Shown here: piece by piece, positions 7,756 through 16,141 of the stretch | Layout of the letters: every line of letters starts with the position of its first letter | Position numbering within the stretch: the first letter of the stretch is position 1 | Source: Microvirga tunisiensis | Lineage (GTDB): Bacteria > Pseudomonadota > Alphaproteobacteria > Rhizobiales > Beijerinckiaceae | Length of the DNA: 64,000 nucleotides | NCBI RefSeq assembly: GCF_009296175.1 | Contig: NZ_VOSK01000003.1 | Span: forward strand, 62,001 to 126,000 | Direction: 5' to 3' | The notes under the pieces: generated by a model | The model's input: only the letters and a program-made list of their open reading frames with translations | What the model was told of the DNA's origin: nothing | Databases searched by the model: none | Program-made: the position numbers and the translations under genes

Positions 7756-9342
7756 ATGTCTTGGGACGTCAATCGCAGCCGCAGTCGGATCCTCCAGTTC
7801 ACCCAGAGCGTGCCAAAGGGCAACGTCTCGGTGAGGACGTTCGACCAGGGCTTCCTGCAGCACCGGCAAATCGTCGCGCAGGGGTTCGGAAAGCGCCTTT
7901 TCCTGGACGAGGCGCCGATCATCAACATCCCCGTGAACCAAGCCATCTTGGTTGACGGGGTCCATGTCTACGTCCAGCTCCTCGGCTACCACGATGCTCT
8001 CCAGGATCAGGGGCGTGAGACAGAAGCCAGCCATCGGCGTGTCCTCCAGTTCCTCCACCTGCACTACTCGGCCGCCGACCGGATCGTCGCGGCGTTCGAG
8101 GGACAGAGGGTCGATTTCCATGGGCCTCGGCTTCATGCGGTCATTGTGACGCCGCCAGGTGCTGGTAACGAGCGGGCAAGGGTCGTCCGCGCCATCGCCA
8201 TGGCAAGCACCTTGCAGGCGACCATTGAGGAAGCCGGAGCGAAGTTCGGGAACCAGCAGCTCAAGGCACGCGTCCGAATCGGGATCGACACCGGCATGGC
8301 TGTCGCCGTGAACAGCGGAAGGGGCAGCGAGCCCGAGCCGCTGTTCCTCGGCAGCCCTGCCAACTATGCTGCGAAGCTCGCTGAAGGGACGGAACCCGGC
8401 ATCTTCCTCAGTGACAGGGCGCGTGCGGTACTTGGAATGAGGACAGCCGGCTCGTTCTTGCAGGAACGGGTAATGGCGATCTCGGAGAGCGAGGCCCTCG
8501 GCTACGTCCATCGGGATGCAGGCGGCCACTACTGGCAAACGGGATCGCAGGTGTCCCGCCAGAAGGTGGACGAGGCGATCCGGGCGTTGCAGGCGGACAC
8601 GACCCTCAAGTCCATTCTCGGCGCCGAAGCCGTCTTCCGGTTCCACCATCATGAGCCGCCGCTGCGGTCGATCAGCTTCGCCGAGTTGATGCCGAGCAAC
8701 TCGATCCGGATGCCCCTTATGTCCGTGTTCGCCGACATCGACGGCTTCACGGCATACGTCGACCGCTGCATCGCGACCAGGCAGATCCCCGAGATGGTCA
8801 TGAACCTGCACGTGATCCGCGGAGAGCTCGCAGCCGTCCTCAAGGGCGACTTCAAGGGGCGCAAGGTCCGCTTCATCGGGGATTGCCTCCACGGCCTGAT
8901 CGCCGAAGGGAGCAGGGTCGACACGGACAAGACCTCCTCGGTCACGTCGGCCGTGCTCCTGGCCGGCGGATTGCGGTCGTCCTTCGACCTTTGCCGCCAG
9001 CTCCTCCCCGGAATCGGCAATCTCGGCCTCGCCATCGGGTTGGAGCTTGGGGCGACCCCTGTGACACGGCTCGGCATCCGCGGCGAGCGCAGCGTGCGGT
9101 GCGCGTCGAGCAAGGCCGTGTCGGCGTCCGAGGATCTGCAGCGGAAATGCAACGGGACTGAAACCGCGCTTGGCAACACAGCCCTGGCGAGCGCCAGTGT
9201 CAGGGTGAAGGCCCTCTTCCAGACCGGCGTCGCCCGCAACCTCGATTTTGAGAGCGCTGATCTCATGCTGTCAGGGCTGGCAGTCCCGGCTGTCGTGCCT
9301 GCGGCGCCCCGAAGTGAGTTCCGCGCCCATGGCAATGGCTGA
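7756..9342 (+). CDS. Tandem degenerate class III cyclase-homology protein
   Basis: 528 residues with two cyclase-homology regions. Domain 1 (about 60-215) retains VRIGIDTG and LGSPANYAAKLAE but has Pro124 where the second metal Asp is expected and Lys207 for the catalytic Arg. Domain 2 (about 320-460) keeps FADIDGFT (Asp327) and IGDCLHG (Asp376) but has Arg372 for the specificity Lys and SVRCASSKAV in place of the VNxAxR signature. It is probably not an independent cyclase; it may be a partner, a nucleotide-binding receptor or an inhibitor of the upstream enzyme. It lies 15 bp after the cyclase and overlaps the E2-like gene by 14 bp. Confidence 0.8.
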   Translation: MSWDVNRSRSRILQFTQSVPKGNVSVRTFDQGFLQHRQIVAQGFGKRLFLDEAPIINIPVNQAILVDGVHVYVQLLGYHDALQDQGRETEASHRRVLQFLHLHYSAADRIVAAFEGQRVDFHGPRLHAVIVTPPGAGNERARVVRAIAMASTLQATIEEAGAKFGNQQLKARVRIGIDTGMAVAVNSGRGSEPEPLFLGSPANYAAKLAEGTEPGIFLSDRARAVLGMRTAGSFLQERVMAISESEALGYVHRDAGGHYWQTGSQVSRQKVDEAIRALQADTTLKSILGAEAVFRFHHHEPPLRSISFAELMPSNSIRMPLMSVFADIDGFTAYVDRCIATRQIPEMVMNLHVIRGELAAVLKGDFKGRKVRFIGDCLHGLIAEGSRVDTDKTSSVTSAVLLAGGLRSSFDLCRQLLPGIGNLGLAIGLELGATPVTRLGIRGERSVRCASSKAVSASEDLQRKCNGTETALGNTALASASVRVKALFQTGVARNLDFESADLMLSGLAVPAVVPAAPRSEFRAHGNG

Positions 9343-10300
9343 CACCGAGCGCCTGCGCCTGGCGCTCACGGCCGCACCGGGTTGGTTCCAAGCTCACACG
9401 ACGGGTGACCTGCGGGTGACCGGAGCCGTCACTCTGGATCTCAATGCGGCTGGTGAGCCGTGGATCGTGCTCCTTGAAATCATGGTGCTGCGATCTGGGG
9501 TCAGGGTGCGGGAGCTTGTGCCCGGCACGCAGTTTCCGGCCCGGTGCCCAGAACGGCATGTCGAGGATGGAGGATGGTTCTGCCTCGGGCTCTCATCCGG
9601 GACGACAATCATCGACGCGGCGTCAGCGGAAGAGTGGTGGGAGAGCCTGCGTTCTTTCCTGCGCATGCAGCGTGTAGCCGCGCGGACGGGCTTGTGGCCG
9701 GACCACCATGCGCTGTCGCACGGGGCGGCTGGCATGCACCATCTTCAAGCCCTGGGGCTCGCCGCCGAGATCGGCCTCGTCGGGGACTACGAAGCCCTGC
9801 TTGCTGGCGAGCCATCGATCCTCGGCCGCCTCTTCCCGCTCTTGGCCAAACGCGAGCCACGCCTGATCAATGGCAGGGCCATGTGCTCGTGTGGGTGCCG
9901 ACGAAACGGAATGGCCATGCTCCGCCGAAACTGTCCGCACCGGCGCAAAATTGTCGGTCTCTTGATGTCCGAGCGGGAGCGGCGAAAGGCGTTAGATGAC
10001 TATTGGGCCGAGATGAGGCGCCGCAGTGTACAGTGTTGCGGGAAGATGACCTCCTGCCCATTGCAGTCCGCTACGCAACCCCGTCCCGCCACGGCCTCGG
10101 AAACTTGGGGCCGTCACATTCCATATGAGCAGTCGTGTGGCTCGACATGCTCAGATTCAGGAGGAGCAGATGGCAAAGCGCACAAGCGGGTTCGGAGGAT
10201 GGGGCACCCCGCCGAAGCGACCCACAAGCCCATTCGCCTCGTCAAAGCAGGCGGACCAACCGTATCCCCGCAAGCCGCACCTGGAACGGCAACTGTGTGA
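9329..10300 (+). CDS. E2-like (ubiquitin-conjugating-like) protein with Cys-rich C-terminal segment
   Basis: 323 residues from ATG 9329 (GTG 9314 or ATG 9335 are alternatives). Residues about 15-130 look like a prokaryotic E2 fold: beta-strand-rich start, FPARCPERHVEDGGWFCLG with candidate catalytic Cys85, then Trp-rich helices. Such E2-like proteins occur in type II-short CBASS. A later Cys cluster (CSCGC at 186-190 and CPH at 202-204) resembles a SEC-C-type metal site. The frame runs 131 bp into the next gene, and its last 80 residues look low quality, so the true end may be altered by a frameshift. No E1 or JAB gene is adjacent. Confidence 0.68.
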   Translation: MAMADTERLRLALTAAPGWFQAHTTGDLRVTGAVTLDLNAAGEPWIVLLEIMVLRSGVRVRELVPGTQFPARCPERHVEDGGWFCLGLSSGTTIIDAASAEEWWESLRSFLRMQRVAARTGLWPDHHALSHGAAGMHHLQALGLAAEIGLVGDYEALLAGEPSILGRLFPLLAKREPRLINGRAMCSCGCRRNGMAMLRRNCPHRRKIVGLLMSERERRKALDDYWAEMRRRSVQCCGKMTSCPLQSATQPRPATASETWGRHIPYEQSCGSTCSDSGGADGKAHKRVRRMGHPAEATHKPIRLVKAGGPTVSPQAAPGTATV

Positions 10301-10580
10301 GGCCATTCAAGTCCGAAAACTGGTGGAGATCCGCTACGAGGACGATCTTTCATACCGGCTCATCGCCCCACATGCGGTCTACAAGTCCACCAAGGACAAG
10401 GTGAATGTCGTCGGGACGCAGATCAGCAATCCAGGCCAGCCGATGGATCGCTATGAGCCTCGGATCTTCGAGATCGGAAAAATCGCAGACGTCCGGATCA
10501 CCGGAACGGACTTCACGCCCGATGCACGGTTCGACCGTTTCGACCCGCGCTACAAGGGCGGGATCATCTGCTCGGTTTGA
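10170..10580 (+). CDS. Small WYL-domain-like protein
   Basis: 136 residues from ATG 10170, which follows a strong AGGAGGAG. After a Gly/Pro-rich N-terminal 40 residues, the segment HLERQLCEAIQVRKLVEIRYEDD...RLIAPHAVYKSTKDKVNVVG and a C-terminal ITGTDFTPDARFD fit the small SH3-like WYL fold, which senses ligands in many defence-system regulators. No HTH is visible, so it is more likely a sensor or adaptor than a transcription factor. It overlaps the annotated 3' end of the E2-like gene and is last in this operon. Confidence 0.6.
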   Translation: MAKRTSGFGGWGTPPKRPTSPFASSKQADQPYPRKPHLERQLCEAIQVRKLVEIRYEDDLSYRLIAPHAVYKSTKDKVNVVGTQISNPGQPMDRYEPRIFEIGKIADVRITGTDFTPDARFDRFDPRYKGGIICSV

Positions 10581-10866
10581 TAGGTCCAATCCAGACAAAG
10601 ATCCCGTAATCGCCAAGTCCGGTCTGAAAGGTCATCCGATGCCTTGCTGCTGATCGTACTTCAGGCCTGTGGCCTATGATGGAGCGCCGGCGCGGCCTGA
10701 TCCAAGTTGCCTCGCAGCTCGCCATCGGACACCCTCCTTTTGAAGAAGGGGTGATCCTAGACGGGATGGCAGGATGGTGATCCCCACCCGCGGCTAAAGC
10801 ACAGCGTGACCAGCACGCTGAACTGCGCTAAGCGGCACGTCTGGTAGCCCAGGAAATTCCTCCAAC

Positions 10867-13179
10867 ATGAAGAATATTACCCGCCACGCCGTCCGCATCT
10901 ATGCAGCCGTCTCCAGCCTGAAAGAGGGCCGTGGCGACGTCCTCGATGCGCTGATCCCCTTCATGGAGCCGATCCTGGAGGCGGCCGACGGCAAGATCTA
11001 TGATCCGCATGTCGTCGCCCTTGGACTGCGACGCCTTTACGGCTGGCGCGTCAACCGCGACGTCGCCGAGTTCTTCGCCGAGCGCCTGCTGACCCGGGGT
11101 TATCTGCAGCGGGTCACGCCGAGCGTTCTCAAGGTGAGCTACAAGCCTGAGGCTACGACCGGCGAGGAGGGCATCAGGATCGCCGAGGTGCTGGAGCGGA
11201 TCACGGACGAGTTCCAAGCCTTCGCCCCGCAGGTAAGCGATATCGCGCCGGTGACGCTTGCTCGCAAGGAGCTCAAGGACCTGCTGATCGGCTTCCTCGT
11301 CTCACTCGACGCCTACACGGAGCAGGCCTTCTCTGAGTGGGTCGACCGCAGTCAACTCGACATCGAGAAGCAAAACATCCTCGAACAGCTTGAGGAGGGC
11401 GGGAAAGCGCTGACGCCGGAGCTCCGCTATCTCTGCGCCCGGTTCCTGCGGGACCTCGTGAAGGACAAGCCCGAATTCGTGCCGCACCTCGCGAGGCTCG
11501 CGTCGGCCGGTCTTCTGGCCGAGGTCGTGGAGGACTTCGTCAAGCCGACTACCATTGAGACGCGGTCCGACCTCGTGGTCGTTCTCGACGCGCCCGTGGC
11601 CCTGAACCTGCTCGGCCTCTCGGGAGCGGCGGCCCGGGACGACATCCGGAACGTTGTCGAGTCGCTGCGGGGCATCGGCTGCTCGTTCATCGTGTTGCCG
11701 GTCAGCTGCGACGAGATGAGCCGCAATCTTGCCAGCATGCTTCGCCTCCCGCTTACCCAAAGGCACGGCCCGACTTACGACGCTATGCGTAAGGGTGAGG
11801 TGCAGGAGGATTACGTCAGGGCAGTCATGAATGACCCGCAGCGTGCGCTGGAAGGCGTCGGTGTGACAGTCCGCCCCGTCAATCTGACAACCTACCCCTA
11901 CCAAATTCGCCACTTCTCGGAGGCCCACTACGAGGAGCTGCTGTCCGACTTCCGATGGCAATCCATCGATGCTCGCGACCACGACGCGACCAGCACCGCC
12001 CTGACCATGCGGCTCCGCGCAGGCAACCGAACCTCGGACCTGTTTCGGGCGAAGTACGTGTTCGTCACCACCAATCCGCGCTTTGAGCGCATCGCACGTG
12101 ATTTCTGCATCGCGAACAGGATGATCGGGGACAACCACGTGCCCCCAGTTGTCCTCCAGCGGGAGGTTGCCATGGCCGCGTGGCTCAGGACGGGCTTCGC
12201 CGGTGAGGACGAAGCCACCGCCAATGTCGATATTCCTCGTAGTCATCTCATTGCGTCCTGCGAGCGCGTGCTGCGGACCCGCAAGGAGGTCACAGAAGCG
12301 GTCCACCGCACTCTTAGCGACATCGCCCCAGACCGGCTCGCTCAATTTGAGCTCCTCATGTCCGACCAGCGCAGCGTCCAACGTCTCATGGACGAGACGC
12401 TCGGCGAGGAGCGCCTCGTCACACCAGAGAACATCGACAAGCTCTGGGACGAGATGCGCCGTGCGACCGCAGCGGAGATCGAAGAGGAGTACCGCCTCAA
12501 GATGGAGGTCCAGAAGGCGGCCCTCGCCGCCGAGGCCCAAGCCGAGCGCGAGAGGGTCGAGGCCGCGCTTAAGGCGGAGCACGCCGCTGCGGCGGGGGAG
12601 GCCGAGTCGAAGCGCCAAGTCGCCGAAGCCGAACGCCAAGCCGCGGAAGCGGCGCTGCGCGAACAGAACCGCGAGCTGGAAAGACGTGCTGCGCTCCTCG
12701 ACGAAGCTGAGCGGGACAAGGCAGCCTTGGCGCTCCGAGTGCGCGAGAACCACGACAGGGAGGTCGCGAAGGTCGAAGACCTCATGGTAAGGATCGGCCG
12801 TGGGACGTCCCGCACATGGACGGTAGCGGTGCGCATCCTCGTCGGGCTCACCTTAGTGTCCCTCGCCAGCACCATCTTCGGCTGGACGTCCGAGAGCGTG
12901 CTCCTGCAGATTGTGGGTGGTTTCTTCACGCTGGCAGGCAGCTATCACACCTTCAAGGAGTTCACGCAGGAGCCCAAGCTCGGCTTGAGAAATCTGCTCG
13001 ACCGTCTCGCCAGGAAGCGCCTTCGGGCAGGGTTCCGTAGGCTCGGCATCGACGAGGCTCAATACATGAGCTTCGTGAAGGTCGACTATGGCCGGCTTAC
13101 CTGGGATAGGATCCCGCCTCCACCCGCATTGCCGGCTCCTTCGCAGGTCGACGCTGTTGAGGTGGACGAGGCGGCCTAA
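10867..13179 (+). CDS. Membrane-anchored PIN-like nuclease with coiled coil
   Basis: 770 residues. A helical N-terminal region is followed by a PIN-like domain at about 230-425: VVVLDAPVALNLLGL (acidic 1), CDEMSRNL (acidic 2), DARDHDATSTAL (acidic 3) and FVTTNPRFERIARDF. Residues about 538-640 are a strongly charged Ala/Glu/Arg coiled coil. Two hydrophobic segments at about 653-695 should anchor it in the membrane, and a Pro-rich tail ends it. This nuclease plus coiled coil plus membrane anchor build is common among abortive-infection effectors. It is monocistronic, 286 bp after the WYL gene; no clear promoter was identified in the gap. Confidence 0.7.
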   Translation: MKNITRHAVRIYAAVSSLKEGRGDVLDALIPFMEPILEAADGKIYDPHVVALGLRRLYGWRVNRDVAEFFAERLLTRGYLQRVTPSVLKVSYKPEATTGEEGIRIAEVLERITDEFQAFAPQVSDIAPVTLARKELKDLLIGFLVSLDAYTEQAFSEWVDRSQLDIEKQNILEQLEEGGKALTPELRYLCARFLRDLVKDKPEFVPHLARLASAGLLAEVVEDFVKPTTIETRSDLVVVLDAPVALNLLGLSGAAARDDIRNVVESLRGIGCSFIVLPVSCDEMSRNLASMLRLPLTQRHGPTYDAMRKGEVQEDYVRAVMNDPQRALEGVGVTVRPVNLTTYPYQIRHFSEAHYEELLSDFRWQSIDARDHDATSTALTMRLRAGNRTSDLFRAKYVFVTTNPRFERIARDFCIANRMIGDNHVPPVVLQREVAMAAWLRTGFAGEDEATANVDIPRSHLIASCERVLRTRKEVTEAVHRTLSDIAPDRLAQFELLMSDQRSVQRLMDETLGEERLVTPENIDKLWDEMRRATAAEIEEEYRLKMEVQKAALAAEAQAERERVEAALKAEHAAAAGEAESKRQVAEAERQAAEAALREQNRELERRAALLDEAERDKAALALRVRENHDREVAKVEDLMVRIGRGTSRTWTVAVRILVGLTLVSLASTIFGWTSESVLLQIVGGFFTLAGSYHTFKEFTQEPKLGLRNLLDRLARKRLRAGFRRLGIDEAQYMSFVKVDYGRLTWDRIPPPPALPAPSQVDAVEVDEAA

Positions 13180-13479
13180 GCACCTGCGCTGAGAGGTGCA
13201 TATACCTAATGAGGCTTCACTTGTGCCCGAGATCGAAAGGTCCGCCTGCCGAATCCATTCACCCGGCAGGAGGCGGCTCTGGTCGGTGGGGCTCACGATC
13301 TGGGCATGGGGCGGATAAAAGGCCACTACGACATTGGGCGCGCCACCGCCTCGACACTCTTGGCCGGGGTGCCCTCGACCCGGTCGCCCGCGCAGATCAG
13401 GACATCGAGGGCCGGCGCTGCGGCTGGTGGAGCGGACGCTGTCCTCCAGATGCAGATCAAAACAGTATTCAAAGACACA
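13180..13479. other. Gene-poor gap with a possible metallophosphoesterase fragment
   Basis: No intact gene is seen. On the minus strand at about 13326-13425 a frame reads PALDVLICAGDRVEGTPAKS, which resembles the GD-containing strand of calcineurin-type metallophosphoesterases. It lacks the rest of the domain and looks like a gene remnant at the edge of the island. Confidence 0.35.
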
Positions 13480-14439
13480 TCAGGTGTTATCCGGCGCTTC
13501 TGGCGAAGGATTGCTAGCTCGGTCCTTGCTGTGCCGGGTCTTGCGACGGTCGGTCGTCTCGGCGGCGACCACCTCGTACCGGGGATGCTTGTCGATCTCG
13601 GACTTGAGCGAGTCCCAGGGGAATCCGCCATAGGAGCCGCCCTCGTCGGCCTGCGCGTGCCCCTGGATGGCGTCGAGCTTCGCGGAGTCCATCCCACACC
13701 GGCGACCGATGGTCTTAAAGCGGTGGCGCCACGCATGGTTCGGCCGGACGTCAGGGTGATCGATCCCAAGCCCACGGACCCACACCGCGATGCTCTGGCC
13801 GACGCGGGCATAGGTTGGATTGTATCCCGTCACACCCTTCTTCTGGCGCCTGGTCGAATAGAACAGGGGTTCTTGCTCGCACCGCTTCACGAAGTCGATG
13901 AAGCCCTGCTCAATGAGATGGTCGTGCAGAGGGACCTCGCGAAACGTATGGTTCTTCTGACTGCCGGCTTCTGGCGTGATCCTGATAAAGTAATAGGTCT
14001 TCTCGACCTGCCGCCCTTCCTCTTCGCGAACAAGGGTGCCTTCGAGAACGTCCTTGCGGCGCAGTTGGGTGATCTCGTTGACCCGAGCGCCCGTGTAGGC
14101 GCACAGCCAGGGCACCCAGCGCCGCGCTGCGGCATGTTCGGGCGTAGTCAGGCGGCTGGGCAGCGCCAGCGCGGCCGACAGGATCTTCCGTGCCTCGTCG
14201 TCCGTGAAGCCCTTGCTGCGCAGCTTGGGCTTGACCGGCACCGTGACCTTCACCTTCTCGGCCGGGTTGGCCTCCATCTTGCCCTGGCCGCATGCCCAGG
14301 AGAACACCGCCCTCACGGCGGCGATGTGGACGTCCTTCACCGTCGACGGCTCATGGTCAGCAAGGGAGTGCCAACTTTCCAGATCTCGTGACTCTGATCT
14401 GTTAAGCTTAGCCCATGCGGTGGTTGGTTTGTGATACAA
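13480..14439 (-). pseudogene. N-terminally truncated tyrosine integrase
   Basis: The frame of about 319 residues keeps the catalytic domain of a phage/island-type tyrosine recombinase: Arg in YTGARVNEI, HAWRH with the HxxR signature, and GGSYG with the Tyr nucleophile after QGH. The core-binding N-terminal domain is reduced to about 40 residues (TVKDVHIAAVRAVFSWA), and the only start is a TTG at the upstream stop, so about 200 residues of the usual family length are missing. It probably once mobilised the adjacent defence island and is now inactive. Confidence 0.8.
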
Positions 14440-14597
14440 GAATCACCCTGTCATGCGCGAAGTTGAGGGCAGCAAGATAATGGCATACCCTGCTTCACAA
14501 TCAGGTTCATATACGTTGCGGGGGCATATCTGATTCTATTGTAGATAGAGGTACCGCGCAGAATCCTGAACATGTGTAAAGTGCCTCAGCCGAAAGG

Positions 14598-15683
14598 CTA
14601 GTGGCCGGCTGACGCATCGACGACCACTTGAGAGCCATCAAGGGAGAGCTTCGCTCGCAGTCCTGACAGTGTATCAGTTGCATTCTTGAAGCCCCCGATC
14701 AGCTCGCTGATGGAGACCGGCTGGACCGGATTGGCTTCGATCGTCAGCGGCGCCAGGTTACCGGTATAGGCCACCACAAAATCAGTGAGTTGACCGGCCT
14801 TGCCTCCCAACAGCGGTGCCAGCTGCAGCAGTGCCGCTCTGAGCTCGGTGTCGCGACTGCTGGCCGGTAGGATCTTCAGAAACTGTGCCACCACTCCGGC
14901 GTCCCGATATGTCAGGCGGGCAGACCTGATACGGCCAACCGTCAGGACCTGCCCAAGATCGAGGGTCCGGCCCGTTAGATCCACACCAGTCAGTTCCACG
15001 GACCCGGTCACTTCCGCCATGGTCGGCAGAGAGATTCCAATATCGGACACGCGAAGATCGCCCGTCTTCTGATTGCCGGCCAGCACGAGCGAAATTCGGC
15101 CGCTCTGGGTAGAAGCTGTTCCCGCGTTATCGAGCAGAGTTCCGAAGGCTAGGCCATCCACATCGATCCGGCCTGTCAGATCTCCTTCTGTCCCGACGCT
15201 ATAAGACGTCCGGTAACTCTGGACCTTCAGCAAGTGGCCCGCCGCTTGCCGGTAGATCACGTCGGAGAGAACCAGATCGCCAATGCGGTCAGTCGTCAGA
15301 GGTGTCTTGCCGAGATTTCTCGTGCCGACGGCCTTTGCTGAAAGGGTTCCGATCTGAACCGTGCTATCCGGTGCTGTCATCGCGACGCCCGTAGCTATCA
15401 GGGCTCCAATCGACGCTTCGGAACCGGTCACGGCCACATTCTCAAAAACGATCTTGCCCGCAGAAACCCACTCTTGGGTTCCGTTCTTCGGAATCGCGAC
15501 CTTTAGGCCCGACACGGTTACCGTCTGGCCCTCTGACGACATGTTCCCAGTCGCCCCCGGTATTTCCAATCCCAGAAACTTACGGACAACGTCCTCAGAT
15601 GTCTGGTCGGCGAGCGCTGATGAAACCCCGATAAAGAGAGAAGCCCCGGCAATAACGGTCGAGAGGAAATGACGAGAGAACAA
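14598..15683 (-). CDS. Secreted protein of unknown function
   Basis: About 361 residues. The start is taken as TTG 15683 because GGAG sits 7 bp upstream; a TTG four codons earlier also exists. The first 25 residues (FLSTVIAGASLFIGVSSALA) form a signal peptide. The mature part is rich in beta strands with repeated phrases such as IVFENVAVTGSEASIG and SVELTGVDLTGR, suggesting a repetitive beta fold akin to AsmA/YhdP-like or lipid-transfer proteins. It has no Cys. No family is named with confidence. Confidence 0.75.
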   Translation of the reverse strand: MFSRHFLSTVIAGASLFIGVSSALADQTSEDVVRKFLGLEIPGATGNMSSEGQTVTVSGLKVAIPKNGTQEWVSAGKIVFENVAVTGSEASIGALIATGVAMTAPDSTVQIGTLSAKAVGTRNLGKTPLTTDRIGDLVLSDVIYRQAAGHLLKVQSYRTSYSVGTEGDLTGRIDVDGLAFGTLLDNAGTASTQSGRISLVLAGNQKTGDLRVSDIGISLPTMAEVTGSVELTGVDLTGRTLDLGQVLTVGRIRSARLTYRDAGVVAQFLKILPASSRDTELRAALLQLAPLLGGKAGQLTDFVVAYTGNLAPLTIEANPVQPVSISELIGGFKNATDTLSGLRAKLSLDGSQVVVDASAGH

Positions 15684-15777
15684 CGCTGGCTCCAAAGTGC
15701 TGATTAAGAACGAGAATCTTCTTGAGCCTCGATGATATCATCCGGCTTCAAAATCCCATTAAAAAAGGGGTCTGATT

Positions 15778-16050
15778 ATGGCTTATCCTGCCTATAAGTC
15801 CTCCCTCCCGAAGACGCGTACCGCCGTCGAGGAGATCGCCTTCACCCGCGCCTGCCTCATGCTTGGCGAGGCCCAAGCTCAGGTGAGTGAGGAGGCCCAG
15901 GACGCCGAGTGGCACGGTTTCCTGCTGGAGGCAGGTCAAATTGCTGCTGCTCTGGCTTTGGCCGGCTTCCAAATCACCCGTGAAGCAGCCCCGTCGCGTC
16001 TTGTGCAGGGTCCAGGTCGGCATCCGAACCTTCACGTCGTCTCCCTTTAA
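15778..16050 (+). CDS. Hypothetical small protein
   Basis: 90 residues, start ATG 15778 after an AAAAAAGGGGTCTGATT leader that can act as ribosome-binding site. It is helix-rich (AVEEIAFTRACLMLGEAQAQ). Not recognised. It lies just upstream of the tnpB element. A minus-strand frame covers the same DNA but has weaker composition. Confidence 0.5.
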   Translation: MAYPAYKSSLPKTRTAVEEIAFTRACLMLGEAQAQVSEEAQDAEWHGFLLEAGQIAAALALAGFQITREAAPSRLVQGPGRHPNLHVVSL

Positions 16051-16141
16051 TCTTCGTCCGAAACTCCCGTGCCGAAATCCCACTCTTACGAGAGGCACGA
16101 AGGCGCTGGAACCGACCAAGAATAACCGATAGCGCGCAAAC

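Noticed and set aside
6931-8892. A 653-codon minus-strand frame
   Set aside because: It covers the cyclase genes, whose motifs are clear on the plus strand; the reverse frame is a high-GC artefact.
11302-12753. A 483-codon minus-strand frame inside the PIN-like gene
   Set aside because: Antisense shadow; no motifs, and the plus-strand protein has coherent domains.
13306-14391. A 361-codon plus-strand frame over the integrase
   Set aside because: Antisense of the tyrosine recombinase catalytic domain.
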